Below, one piece after another: positions 47,502 to 56,740 of a DNA stretch of 64,000 bases. This DNA is from Arenibacter amylolyticus (GTDB lineage: Bacteria; Bacteroidota; Bacteroidia; Flavobacteriales; Flavobacteriaceae): the NCBI RefSeq assembly GCF_002150785.1, contig NZ_MTAZ01000005.1, positions 1 to 64,000 of the forward strand. Reading direction: 5' to 3'. The notes below the pieces were generated by a model. That model did no database searches. It was not told the origin of the DNA and saw only the letters and a list, made by a program, of their open reading frames with translations. How positions within the stretch are numbered: position 1 is the stretch's first letter; each line of letters begins with the position of its first letter. Position numbers and translations under genes: made by a program.

Positions 47502-49286
47502 ATGAACATTCAAGAAATCTTATCCCAGAAGGTAAAGGAAGCAGTATCCGAAATATATCAGGTAGAATTGCCCACGGTAGAGTTTCAACCTACCCGTAAG
47601 GATTTTGCCGGGGACCTAACGGTCGTTATTTTCCCCATGTTGAGGGTGGTGAAAGGAAACCCTGTGCAAATAGGGGAGCAAATAGGTCAGTACTTAAAAG
47701 ATAAGGTAGAAGAAGTTCAGGATTTTAATGTGGTAAAAGGGTTTCTTAACATCATTATCAGTGATGCCTATTACCTTCAGTTCTTTAAAGGAATATTACC
47801 TAATCCAGACTTTGGTTTGGTAGGCCAAGAACAAGATAAGGCTGTTATGGTGGAGTACTCCTCGCCAAATACCAATAAACCCCTCCATTTGGGACATGTT
47901 AGAAATAATCTGTTGGGATATTCGGTGGCCGAAATTCTAAAAGCAGCTGGGAAAAAGGTATATAAAACCCAAATAATTAATGACAGGGGAATCCATATTT
48001 GTAAAAGTATGGTGGCTTGGCAACATTTTGGTAATGGGGAAACTCCGGAAAGTACCGGACTCAAAGGCGATAAGTTGGTAGGTAATTATTACGTGGCCTT
48101 CGATAAAGCTTATAAGTCGCAAATAGAGGATATGGTGGCCCAAGGTGTAGATAAGGAGGTGGCAGAGAAAGAAGCGCCTATTTTATCGGAAGCTCAGGAA
48201 ATGCTAAGAAAATGGGAGGCAGGAGATCCAGAAGTGGTTAAGTTGTGGGAAACCATGAATTCCTGGGTCTATGATGGTTTTGATGTGACCTATAAAAATC
48301 TAGGAGTAGATTTTGATCAACTATATTATGAAAGTGATACCTATCTATTAGGTAAGGATTTTGTGGAAGACGGATTAAAAAGAGGTGTTTTTTACAGGAA
48401 GGACGATGGTAGTGTGTGGATAGACCTTACCGATGAGGGCCTCGATGAAAAGATTGTGCTTAGATCCGATGGTACTGCGGTTTATATGACCCAAGATATT
48501 GGAACTGCCATACAACGGGTAAAAGATAATCCAGACGTTGGTGGAATGGTTTATACCGTAGGGAACGAACAGGACTATCATTTTAAAGTACTCTTCCTGA
48601 TCTTAAAAAAGTTGGGCTTCAATTGGGCAGACAACTTGTACCATTTAAGTTATGGGATGGTAGACTTGCCAAGTGGGAAGATGAAAAGTAGGGAGGGAAC
48701 TGTAGTAGATGCCGATGAGTTGATGGAGGATATGGCCCGTACTGCCGCCGATATTTCCGAGGAACTTGGTAAGTTGGAAGATTATTCGGAAGAGGAGAAG
48801 CAAGAGCTCTATAAAATTATTGGGATGGGAGCTCTTAAATATTACATTCTAAAGGTAGATCCCAAAAAACGCATCCTATTTAATCCGGAGGAATCAGTAG
48901 ATTTTCAAGGAAATACAGGGCCGTTTATACAGTATACCTACGCAAGAATCCAATCTATTCTAAGAAAAGGAAAGGAATTGAACCTAAATGCCTCTGAGCC
49001 ATCAAATTTGGTTGAAATGCATGAGAAGGAAAAGGAGCTTATAAAGCAACTTCAATTATTTCCTGAAACCATACAGCTTGCCGCAGAAAATTTTAGTCCG
49101 GCTTTAATAGCAAATTATACCTACGACCTGGTGAAAGAGTTTAACTCCTTTTATCAAAACGTATCCATTTTAGGGGAGTCGGATGAAAATAAACGGATTT
49201 TCAGAATTCAACTGTCAAAAAAGGTAAGCGAGGTTATTAGCACTGCTTTTGGGCTTTTGGGAATCCAAGTGCCAGAAAGAATGTAG
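47502..49286 (+). CDS. argS: Arginyl-tRNA synthetase
   Basis: 594 residues, class I aminoacyl-tRNA synthetase. The HIGH signature appears as HLGH in SSPNTNKPLHLGHVRNN (about residue 129). The KMSKS position has LPSGKMKSREGTVVDADEL, a variant form seen in ArgRS. The N-terminal additional domain (1-105) binds the tRNA D-loop, and the anticodon-binding helical domain with the end LGIQVPERM closes the protein. It charges tRNA-Arg with arginine and needs tRNA for activation. Isolated from neighbours. Confidence 0.96.
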   Translation: MNIQEILSQKVKEAVSEIYQVELPTVEFQPTRKDFAGDLTVVIFPMLRVVKGNPVQIGEQIGQYLKDKVEEVQDFNVVKGFLNIIISDAYYLQFFKGILPNPDFGLVGQEQDKAVMVEYSSPNTNKPLHLGHVRNNLLGYSVAEILKAAGKKVYKTQIINDRGIHICKSMVAWQHFGNGETPESTGLKGDKLVGNYYVAFDKAYKSQIEDMVAQGVDKEVAEKEAPILSEAQEMLRKWEAGDPEVVKLWETMNSWVYDGFDVTYKNLGVDFDQLYYESDTYLLGKDFVEDGLKRGVFYRKDDGSVWIDLTDEGLDEKIVLRSDGTAVYMTQDIGTAIQRVKDNPDVGGMVYTVGNEQDYHFKVLFLILKKLGFNWADNLYHLSYGMVDLPSGKMKSREGTVVDADELMEDMARTAADISEELGKLEDYSEEEKQELYKIIGMGALKYYILKVDPKKRILFNPEESVDFQGNTGPFIQYTYARIQSILRKGKELNLNASEPSNLVEMHEKEKELIKQLQLFPETIQLAAENFSPALIANYTYDLVKEFNSFYQNVSILGESDENKRIFRIQLSKKVSEVISTAFGLLGIQVPERM

Positions 49287-49439
49287 GCTTTTTCATGTTC
49301 ATTTCCTAGTTAGTAAAGCGGGATGGGCTGTCTAATGGTGACCTTTTGGATACCTCTGGGTCTTTAGTGTATTTTCTATTTATTCTTTCTAAATTGCGGA
49401 ATCAATATTAAATCCCGGTAAGGGGCGATTGCGTAAATT

Positions 49440-51770
49440 TTGCTAAAGAGACCTTTAATTTTATATTTCATCAGCTTGCTGATCCTTCCCTTGATGGGGA
49501 AGGGCGTTGCGCAAGAATACTCCCTGCTTTCCGAGGAAGATAAGTGGAAGCTTAGGTTGCGTTCGCACGTCTTAATCGATATTGATGAGGTGAAAGACTC
49601 CAACTTAGCTACCATAATGCAGGGGAAGGCTCCGCTGGCTGTGTATGTCCCAGAAGCCAGAGAACAATACCAGAGCTTTTTAAAACAGCTAGTTTCAGGG
49701 AAGGATGCCGTGTTGTTATGGGGCGGTAATTCCTTAAAGAATTTGGATTTCTCTATTGATAGTGTATCTGTAGTGCCCATAGATCTGGTAGATGCCCTGC
49801 CGTGGAATGGAAAGGCTAAAGAAGTAGATTCCTTGCAGTTTACTGTGAGTAAAGAGCTAAGCTTGGTGGTGCTGAAGAATGAGCACCCTATGAAGGACAG
49901 TCTCTTGTTGCAACTTTGGAGAGCAATGGGCAGGGTGCCTAACTTTCTACAAGTAGACCCGTCCAAATTCTTAGGGGCCGATAGTTTGGTACAGGAGTTA
50001 AATAAGGTGAAACGGGTTTTTGGGACGGTGAATTCCAAAACGGGACCCTTAAAGGATGTAGGGTTCAAGAATCATAAAAACCTACGGGTGAACGCCTATT
50101 TTAGTCTTCCAATGGAAGCTGTGGATGATTTGCCGGTGTTTATCCCCTATAAAGCAGGATATTATTTCTCCCCAGACATTATTCGTACCACGGCAGATAA
50201 TAGTGGCAATTTAAAAGAGTTTGTCGGCTTTCCTTTAGACCCAGAGTATGGGCTTACCGATCATTTTTCTTTCAGTCCTACGATTAGGAATATTAGCAGA
50301 AAAAATAATAAGGAGCTTATTGTAAATAAGGTTCAATTAGAGGAAGATAGAAATCGTGCTACGGTTGGCTATTTTAATGATGGCGCTTATGTGGATGCCG
50401 GTCTGGATAGTAGAATGGCCTTGCAAGGTAGTTTTACCATCGCAGCATGGATCAAACCAACTGTCCTCAGTAACAACAACAGTATTTTGGGCAAGGGGGA
50501 GAATTTTGTGTTAAAGCTACATAAAGGCTTTCTTACTTTCACAATGGCCGATATAAAAGACTATATCTCCCGCTCCTCTCCGGTCCCGGTGGACCAATGG
50601 ACTCATGTAGCCCTAGTGCATTCCAAATGGAACCACGAGCTTTCCTTTTTTATAAACGGGGTGCAGACAGATAAAATCCAGTTGATTGAGGATTATGATA
50701 CCTCGGACTATAACTTGGTGGTAGGGAGTAATTTGTGGCAAGAGTTTTTCATCGGTTATCTAGATGATATTAAAATATGGGATCGGGAACTTAATCCCTC
50801 TGAAATAAAAGAGGAATTCAAGGGAGACTCCATCGCGAAGGCCAAGGGGTTAAGCGGATTTCTTATACCACTAATTGTGATAGGGCTGCTCCTGTTGGTG
50901 TTTTCGCTGTATAGTTATTGGAGAAGAAAACGGACCATAGGGAAGGCTGGCGAGCCCGTTGCTACTTCTATAGTAGCTGCAAGGCAGGTAAATCCTAATG
51001 TGGAGCAGGAACGTGCGACCTTTGTGGAGAGTATCCACTGCTTTGGTCCTCTTAAGATTATCTTAGGAGACGGGGCCGATATCGCAAAAAAGCTTTCCCC
51101 TAAGCTTAAACAGCTCTTTCTTGTTGTGCTGTTGTATAGTGTGGGGGATAGGAAGGGGATTAGCACCAAAAAACTTACCGAATATCTTTGGCCTGGAATG
51201 AGTCCAAGCAGGGCCAAAAATACCCGAGGGACCAATATTCAGAATCTAAGGGCAATATTGGCTGCTTCCACTACCATTCAATTGGTCTTTAAGGATAGGC
51301 ACTGGGTGCTAGAAATAGGGGATGACTGTTTCTGTGAATACAGGGAGGTGCTCTATTACCTAGATTTCTTCCTTAAGACGGATATTGGGGTTATGCAATT
51401 AGAGAAAATCTTGCCAAAACTACTGACTATCCTTAAGGAAGAACGCTTTTTGGCGAATATAGAGGATGCTTGGTTAGATCCCTTTGTGGAAGAATTAAGT
51501 AATAGGGTATTGGAAGTCTGCCAAGAAGTTGTATCCAAGTTATCGTTGGAGGAACATCAGGTACTACTCCAAGATTTGGCGCAAGTGATGTATATCTATG
51601 ACGATTTAAATGAAAATGCCCTGCAGTTAAAATTAAAAATACTAATTCTCCAAGGGAAACTAAGTACAGCCCATTCGGTCTATGACAAATTTTCCAAATT
51701 GTATCAAAAACTTTACGGGGAAACTTACCCTGTGAAATTTGAGGAGATCGTTGGAAATTCTATGGTCTAA
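49440..51770 (+). CDS. Membrane-bound LamG-SARP-type transcriptional regulator
   Basis: 776 residues from TTG at 49440; a stop codon 6 nt upstream excludes earlier starts, and an ATT or later start is possible. Order: signal/anchor helix (LILYFISLLILPLMGKGVAQ), an extracytoplasmic region to about 300, a LamG/concanavalin-like jelly roll (about 310-460; FTIAAWIKPTVLSNNNSIL, FFIGYLDDIKIWDRELNPSE), a helix at about 475-495 (LIPLIVIGLLLLVFSLYSYW), then a cytoplasmic winged-helix domain (about 532-635; STKKLTEYLWPGMSPSRAKN) and a helical BTAD-like tail (640-776). The last two are typical of SARP-type activators. This is a one-component sensor: lectin outside, DNA binding inside. It precedes the 3-keto-glycoside genes and probably controls them. 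Confidence 0.75.
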   Translation: MLKRPLILYFISLLILPLMGKGVAQEYSLLSEEDKWKLRLRSHVLIDIDEVKDSNLATIMQGKAPLAVYVPEAREQYQSFLKQLVSGKDAVLLWGGNSLKNLDFSIDSVSVVPIDLVDALPWNGKAKEVDSLQFTVSKELSLVVLKNEHPMKDSLLLQLWRAMGRVPNFLQVDPSKFLGADSLVQELNKVKRVFGTVNSKTGPLKDVGFKNHKNLRVNAYFSLPMEAVDDLPVFIPYKAGYYFSPDIIRTTADNSGNLKEFVGFPLDPEYGLTDHFSFSPTIRNISRKNNKELIVNKVQLEEDRNRATVGYFNDGAYVDAGLDSRMALQGSFTIAAWIKPTVLSNNNSILGKGENFVLKLHKGFLTFTMADIKDYISRSSPVPVDQWTHVALVHSKWNHELSFFINGVQTDKIQLIEDYDTSDYNLVVGSNLWQEFFIGYLDDIKIWDRELNPSEIKEEFKGDSIAKAKGLSGFLIPLIVIGLLLLVFSLYSYWRRKRTIGKAGEPVATSIVAARQVNPNVEQERATFVESIHCFGPLKIILGDGADIAKKLSPKLKQLFLVVLLYSVGDRKGISTKKLTEYLWPGMSPSRAKNTRGTNIQNLRAILAASTTIQLVFKDRHWVLEIGDDCFCEYREVLYYLDFFLKTDIGVMQLEKILPKLLTILKEERFLANIEDAWLDPFVEELSNRVLEVCQEVVSKLSLEEHQVLLQDLAQVMYIYDDLNENALQLKLKILILQGKLSTAHSVYDKFSKLYQKLYGETYPVKFEEIVGNSMV

Positions 51771-51919
51771 TCCTCATTTTGTGAATGGTTTTTAGAAACA
51801 TTTCACTTTTCCTGTAAATATTACCCCAAATATTACCCCTATTTTTACGCAGTGTGGTGTTTCTTTGACGAAGTAAATAGCACATATTCATATAATTAAT
51901 AGAAATAGTATAGGAATCG

Positions 51920-53188
51920 ATGAAGAAAAATTCAACAAGCCGGAGGGATTTCGTAAGAAAATCCCTTGTGGCAGCTGCAGGGATCAGTATTATTCCAAGA
52001 CATGTAATGGGGGGAACCAATTTTATAGCCCCAAGTGACCAATTAACAAAAGCGGTTATTGGAGTAGGAGGCATGGGACAAGGCCATTTAACTTATGAAG
52101 GAACCAGACTATTGGCCATTTGTGATGCCGATGCCAATCACTTGGCCAATACCCTAAAAAAGGTTGGTAGTGGGGTAACCGGATATCGCGATTTTCGTGA
52201 GGTGTTGCAGCGCCCGGATGTCGATATCGTACATATTGCCACACCACCGCATTGGCACGGATTAATGTCTATTATGGCTGCAGAGGCTGGTAAGGACGTT
52301 TGGTGCGAAAAACCAATGACCAGAACCATTGGGGAAGGTAAAAAAGTGGTGGAGGCCATGGAACAACACGGGAAAATGTTCCGTTTAAATACTTGGTTCC
52401 GATTTAAAGATAACTTTTACGGCATGGGTACCCCAGTAAGAAAATTAAAGAAGGTAGTAGATAGTGGTGCCTTGGGATGGCCGCTAAAAGTTACCATTAG
52501 TGGGGTTACTGGGTTTAACTGGAAATTCTATTGGGTGGGAAAGGAAAATTTAACCCCGCAGCCCGTACCTTCAGAGTTAGATTACAATATGTGGTTGGGT
52601 CCAGCTCCGGAGAAGCCGTATCACCCACACAGGGTACATGGTACTTTTAGAGGGTATTGGGATTATGACGGTGGTGGTCTTGGCGATATGGGCCAGCACT
52701 ACATAGATCCTGTGCAGTATTTCCTAGGGAAGGATAATACCAGCCCGGTAAAAGTGGAAGTAGATGCCCCAGAACAACATTATGATGCCATCGGTACCTG
52801 GAGAAAAGTAGTCTATACGTATGCAGATGGATGTCAAATTATTCTTGATGGAGAGAACAAAGACAAGGATGCTGCCTATATAGAAGGACCTAATGGAAAG
52901 ATCTATAACGGATTTAAGTCTACCATCCCAAATATTGAAGGTTTAATCAATAGTATGCCCGATCCTGAAGAGCAGATTACCGAATTCTCGGAATCGGTAA
53001 GAACGAGACAGAAATTTGCCTTGAACGAGGTAAACGGCCATAGATCTTGTACTGTTGTAAATATGGGGCTTATTGCCTTGCGTTTAGGACGTACCTTAGA
53101 GTTTGATCCGGTGAAGCAGGAATTTATCAATGATGAGGAGGCCAATAGACTGATCGATCAACCCATGAGAACCTCTTGGGCATATTAA
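51920..53188 (+). CDS. Gfo/Idh/MocA family oxidoreductase, Tat-exported
   Basis: 422 residues. The N-terminus STSRRDFVRKSLVAAAGISI is a twin-arginine signal, so the folded enzyme is exported. A Rossmann fold follows with KAVIGVGGMGQGHLTYEG, the catalytic Lys is in WCEKPMTRTIGEGK, and the C-terminal substrate domain has GGGLGDMGQHYIDPVQYFLG with its His. Relatives in Bacteroidetes oxidise the C3 hydroxyl of glycosides with a bound nicotinamide cofactor. It is 21 nt before the DUF1080 protein, so the two form an operon and the likely pathway is oxidation, then cleavage of the 3-keto-glycoside. Confidence 0.85.
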   Translation: MKKNSTSRRDFVRKSLVAAAGISIIPRHVMGGTNFIAPSDQLTKAVIGVGGMGQGHLTYEGTRLLAICDADANHLANTLKKVGSGVTGYRDFREVLQRPDVDIVHIATPPHWHGLMSIMAAEAGKDVWCEKPMTRTIGEGKKVVEAMEQHGKMFRLNTWFRFKDNFYGMGTPVRKLKKVVDSGALGWPLKVTISGVTGFNWKFYWVGKENLTPQPVPSELDYNMWLGPAPEKPYHPHRVHGTFRGYWDYDGGGLGDMGQHYIDPVQYFLGKDNTSPVKVEVDAPEQHYDAIGTWRKVVYTYADGCQIILDGENKDKDAAYIEGPNGKIYNGFKSTIPNIEGLINSMPDPEEQITEFSESVRTRQKFALNEVNGHRSCTVVNMGLIALRLGRTLEFDPVKQEFINDEEANRLIDQPMRTSWAY

Positions 53189-53209
53189 TCAATAAGAAGA
53201 ATTTATACG

Positions 53210-56200
53210 ATGAATAATTTATATAAAACCATAAGTGTGCTATTGTTGTTCGTTAGCGCACAAGTTATCAATGCACAGGACAACAGAACCTTAGATACCA
53301 AGGTTGCTGATATTTTGGCACAATTGCCAACGGAAGATTTGGAGCATTCCGATCGATTGATGCAAGAGCTTATAGAACTAGGGGAAAATGGAATACTGAA
53401 ATTTACCGATAGGTTAATTCCCCTGGGAACAGGAGATGATACCAAAGTACGATACGCCATAAACAGCCTAGCAATTTATAGCGGTGGATTGCAGCCTGCG
53501 ATAGAAAACGGCGTAGTAGAAAATGCGTTGTTAAAAGCGCTGAATAAGGCTTCGGACCATGAGGTGAAAACCTTTCTTATAGATAGACTCATCTATTGCG
53601 GGACAGATGCTTCGGTAGCGACCTTAAGCGAATTGCTAAAGAACGATGCACTTTATAAGCCAGTTCTTGCTGCCCTTACTTCTATCGGAACAGAGAATGC
53701 TGCCAATGCCATATTGGATGCTGCCAATTATGCGGCAGGGGATAAGTTGGCCGACTTGCTTCATGCCTTGGGAACGCTAGAGTTTGCTCCTGCAGTTGAT
53801 GCCATATACACGGCACTTTCTTCCTCTTCTAAGGCAGTGCAGCAGCAAGGCTTAATGGCACTGGCCAATATTGCAAGTCCTGCTTCTTACGAAGTGCTAG
53901 AAAAATGGGCTGCCAAGTCTAACTTTCAATTAGACGACACCAAAAGTATTATAGCCTTTATCCATTATGGAAATACCCTCCAGAAACAAGCTAATAAGGC
54001 CTTGAGTAATAAGGTTGCCAATACCCTGCTTAAAGAATGCAAGAGCGAGGATCAATTGCATTTTAGGTCTGCCGGAGTGCACATCTTAAATAAAAATGAA
54101 GGTAGGGGTGCTACTAGAATATTGCTGAAGGAATCCAGAAATAAAAATACCGCCTATGTAGGTGCTGTTTTGGATGCTGCGGGGGAAGAGTTATCATCTG
54201 CTGAGGTGGCCAAATGGGCAAAACAATATAGGAGGGCTGCTGCGGAAACCAAGCCCTTACTTATCAGAATGCTAGCCAAAAACAAGGAAGAGGTAGTGTT
54301 TCAATCGGTTCTCCTAAGAGCTGTGAAGGATAAGGATGTTGCGGTGCGTATTGCCGGAATTAAAGCATTGTCTTACCAGGACAAATCCAAGGCTTTGCCC
54401 GTATTGTTCAACAGTTTATTAACTGCCAAATCTCCTAAAGCCTTATTGGCTATTGAAGAAACCTTGTTGAGGTTGGTTAGCGCAGAGGACAACCAGTTGT
54501 TGGCAGATCAACTGGCCGTAGTAGGAGAAGAAGCCAAGGTAGTATTGGTAAATGTATTGTCGGCCAGAGATGCCAAGGAGCAGTTTAATACCCTTCTTTC
54601 GCTACTAAATCAAGGAAGTGAAAAAGTGAATACAGCCGTTTACCAAGCTCTGCCGTCCATAAGTGCGGAAAAAGATTTACCTGTACTATTAGGACTGCTT
54701 AGTAAAACGGATCAAGAGAATCAAATAGGAAACGTTCAGCGAGCGTTGCTTCAAATTGTAAATAATGGGAACGGTAAATTCTCCAATACCCTATACGAGG
54801 CATACGATGCAGCATCGGATAAGACTAAGTTGTTGCCGGTGTTGGCTTCCTTAAGTAGTGATAAGGCATTGAAGTTGGTTTCCCATCAATTGTCTACTGG
54901 GAAAGATAAGGAAAAGATAGTTGCTCTTAACGCCCTATCCAATTGGAAGAATAATGATGCCATTCCCTACCTATTTCAGTCGGTGAAAAACGCCAAGGAA
55001 GGGGAGATCAGAAAAAAATCTTTTGGAAATTATCTTACCAAAGTAGTCCGCTCCAACTATCCTGACGATCAAAAATTGCTTTTGATTAGGAAATTGATGC
55101 CCGAGGCACAAAACACAGGGGAAAAACAACAGGTATTGAGGGCTGCAAGAAATGTGAAGACCTTCCTTTCTTTGGTCTTTGTGTCCGAGTACCTAAATGA
55201 TGAGGAGCTGGTTACTACAGCCTCTAATGCGGCTATTGCCATCGCGCTACCGACCCCAGGTAAGAATAATGGCCTTAGTGGGGATGTGGTGCGTGATATT
55301 GTTTCTAGGAGCGTAGATAACTTAACCGGTCCTGATAGCCAGTATATTAAAATTGACGTAAGGGAGTTTTTAAATAATATGTCCAATGACCCAGGTTTTC
55401 TTTCCATTTTTAATGGAAAAGACTTTACAGGTTGGGAAGGCTTGGTGCAAAACCCGATTGCACGATCCAAAATGTCTGCCAAGCAACTGGCAAGGGAGCA
55501 GGCAAAAGCCAATGAGCAGATGATGAGGGATTGGTATATAGAGGATGGTGTTATTGGTTTTAAAGGAGAAGGATATAACAATATCTGTACGATTAAGGAT
55601 TATGGCGATTTTGAAATGATCATAGACTGGAAAATTACCAATGGTGGGGATTCCGGAATTTACTTAAGAGGTACTCCACAAGTACAGATTTGGGATACTG
55701 CCCTAGTAAAAGTAGGCGCCCAAGTAGGGTCTGGCGGACTCTATAATAACCAGAAGCACGAGAGCGATCCGTTGGTGGTTGCAGATAATCCGGTGGATGA
55801 GTGGAATACGTTTAGAATTAAGATGGTAGGAGAACGGGTTACCGTTTATCTAAATGGGGTGCTGGTAACGGATAATGTAGTTTTAGAAAACTACTGGGAT
55901 CGTAGCCAATCCATCTTTCCAAAAGAAGCCATAGAATTGCAGGCGCACGGAGAAGATCTCGGTTTTAGAAATATCTACGTAAGGGAAATAAGCTCTGGAG
56001 GCGATCAATTGTCCGATGCTGAAAAGAAAGACGGATTTAAATCGTTGCTTACTGGAAAGGAATTGGACCATTGGACGGGAAATAAAACCGATTATATTGT
56101 GGAAAACAATGAGTTGCTGGTGCGCCCAAAACAAGGAGGCCATGGTAACCTATATACCATCGAAGAGTATTCGGATTTTATCTTTAGGTTCGATTTTAAA

Positions 56201-56611
56201 CTAACTCCTGGTGCTAACAATGGTTTAGGGATTCATGCCCCTCTTACCGGAGATGTTGCCTATGTAGGGAAAGAATTGCAGATCTTGGACGATACTGCCG
56301 AGATATATGCCAACTTAGAGCCCTACCAGTACCATGGTTCGGTATATGGGATTATGGCTGCCCAAAGAGGCGCATTAAATCCGGTTGGGGAATGGAATTC
56401 CCAAGAGGTGATTGTAAAGGGAGATCATATAAAGATTACCCTAAACGGAAAAGTAATCTTGGACGGGAATATAAAGGAGGCCACCAAAAATGGGACCTTG
56501 GATAAAAAAGATCACCCAGGATTGTTAAGGAAAAAAGGACATATCGCTTTTCTGGGACATGGCTCAGAACTAGCCTTTAGAAACATTAGAATAAAGGATC
56601 TGTCCAAATAA
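53210..56611 (+). CDS. HEAT-repeat protein with two 3-keto-disaccharide hydrolase (DUF1080) domains
   Basis: 1133 residues. Signal peptide (KTISVLLLFVSAQVINAQ). Residues about 25-700 are helical HEAT-like repeats (ALTSIGTENAANAILDAANY and VRIAGIKALSYQDKSKALPV are sample units). Then two related DUF1080 jelly rolls: first at about 727-930 (GFLSIFNGKDFTGWEGLV, GDFEMIIDWKITNGGDSGIY, YLNGVLVTDNVVLENYWD), second at about 942-1131 (GFKSLLTGKELDHWTGNK, FIFRFDFKLTPGANNGLGIH, LNGKVILDGNIKEATKNG). DUF1080 proteins have been found to cleave 3-keto-glycosides. The layout with an upstream Gfo/Idh dehydrogenase fits a two-step envelope pathway. Two domains could act on different sugars or one could be only binding; the sequence does not say. 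Confidence 0.82.
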   Translation: MNNLYKTISVLLLFVSAQVINAQDNRTLDTKVADILAQLPTEDLEHSDRLMQELIELGENGILKFTDRLIPLGTGDDTKVRYAINSLAIYSGGLQPAIENGVVENALLKALNKASDHEVKTFLIDRLIYCGTDASVATLSELLKNDALYKPVLAALTSIGTENAANAILDAANYAAGDKLADLLHALGTLEFAPAVDAIYTALSSSSKAVQQQGLMALANIASPASYEVLEKWAAKSNFQLDDTKSIIAFIHYGNTLQKQANKALSNKVANTLLKECKSEDQLHFRSAGVHILNKNEGRGATRILLKESRNKNTAYVGAVLDAAGEELSSAEVAKWAKQYRRAAAETKPLLIRMLAKNKEEVVFQSVLLRAVKDKDVAVRIAGIKALSYQDKSKALPVLFNSLLTAKSPKALLAIEETLLRLVSAEDNQLLADQLAVVGEEAKVVLVNVLSARDAKEQFNTLLSLLNQGSEKVNTAVYQALPSISAEKDLPVLLGLLSKTDQENQIGNVQRALLQIVNNGNGKFSNTLYEAYDAASDKTKLLPVLASLSSDKALKLVSHQLSTGKDKEKIVALNALSNWKNNDAIPYLFQSVKNAKEGEIRKKSFGNYLTKVVRSNYPDDQKLLLIRKLMPEAQNTGEKQQVLRAARNVKTFLSLVFVSEYLNDEELVTTASNAAIAIALPTPGKNNGLSGDVVRDIVSRSVDNLTGPDSQYIKIDVREFLNNMSNDPGFLSIFNGKDFTGWEGLVQNPIARSKMSAKQLAREQAKANEQMMRDWYIEDGVIGFKGEGYNNICTIKDYGDFEMIIDWKITNGGDSGIYLRGTPQVQIWDTALVKVGAQVGSGGLYNNQKHESDPLVVADNPVDEWNTFRIKMVGERVTVYLNGVLVTDNVVLENYWDRSQSIFPKEAIELQAHGEDLGFRNIYVREISSGGDQLSDAEKKDGFKSLLTGKELDHWTGNKTDYIVENNELLVRPKQGGHGNLYTIEEYSDFIFRFDFKLTPGANNGLGIHAPLTGDVAYVGKELQILDDTAEIYANLEPYQYHGSVYGIMAAQRGALNPVGEWNSQEVIVKGDHIKITLNGKVILDGNIKEATKNGTLDKKDHPGLLRKKGHIAFLGHGSELAFRNIRIKDLSK

Positions 56612-56630
56612 ATTATACTATAAATATATA

Positions 56631-56672
56631 ATCGGAGGTTTCGGGAATGTTCCCGGGACCTCCGATTTTTTT
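56631..56672 (+). terminator. Terminator of the oxidoreductase/DUF1080 operon
   Basis: ATCGGAGGT (56631-56639) and ACCTCCGAT (56658-56666) with an inner CGGGA/TCCCG stem give a long hairpin, followed by TTTTTTT. It lies 19 nt after the DUF1080 stop, between convergent genes. Confidence 0.9.
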
Positions 56673-56740
56673 ATAGCTATCCTGGCAGAATCATACTTTT
56701 TTAATTAGAAGGACTGGCAACTGCCCAGTGTGGTTACAGC

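Noticed and set aside
49376-50068. Long minus-strand open frame (230 codons) opposite the LamG-SARP gene
   Set aside because: Antisense shadow: the plus-strand frame has clear domains, whereas this translation is Ser/Leu/Lys-rich with no family signature.
55069-55581. Minus-strand open frame of 170 codons opposite the DUF1080 gene
   Set aside because: Complementary shadow of a conserved coding region; no motif and no promoter.
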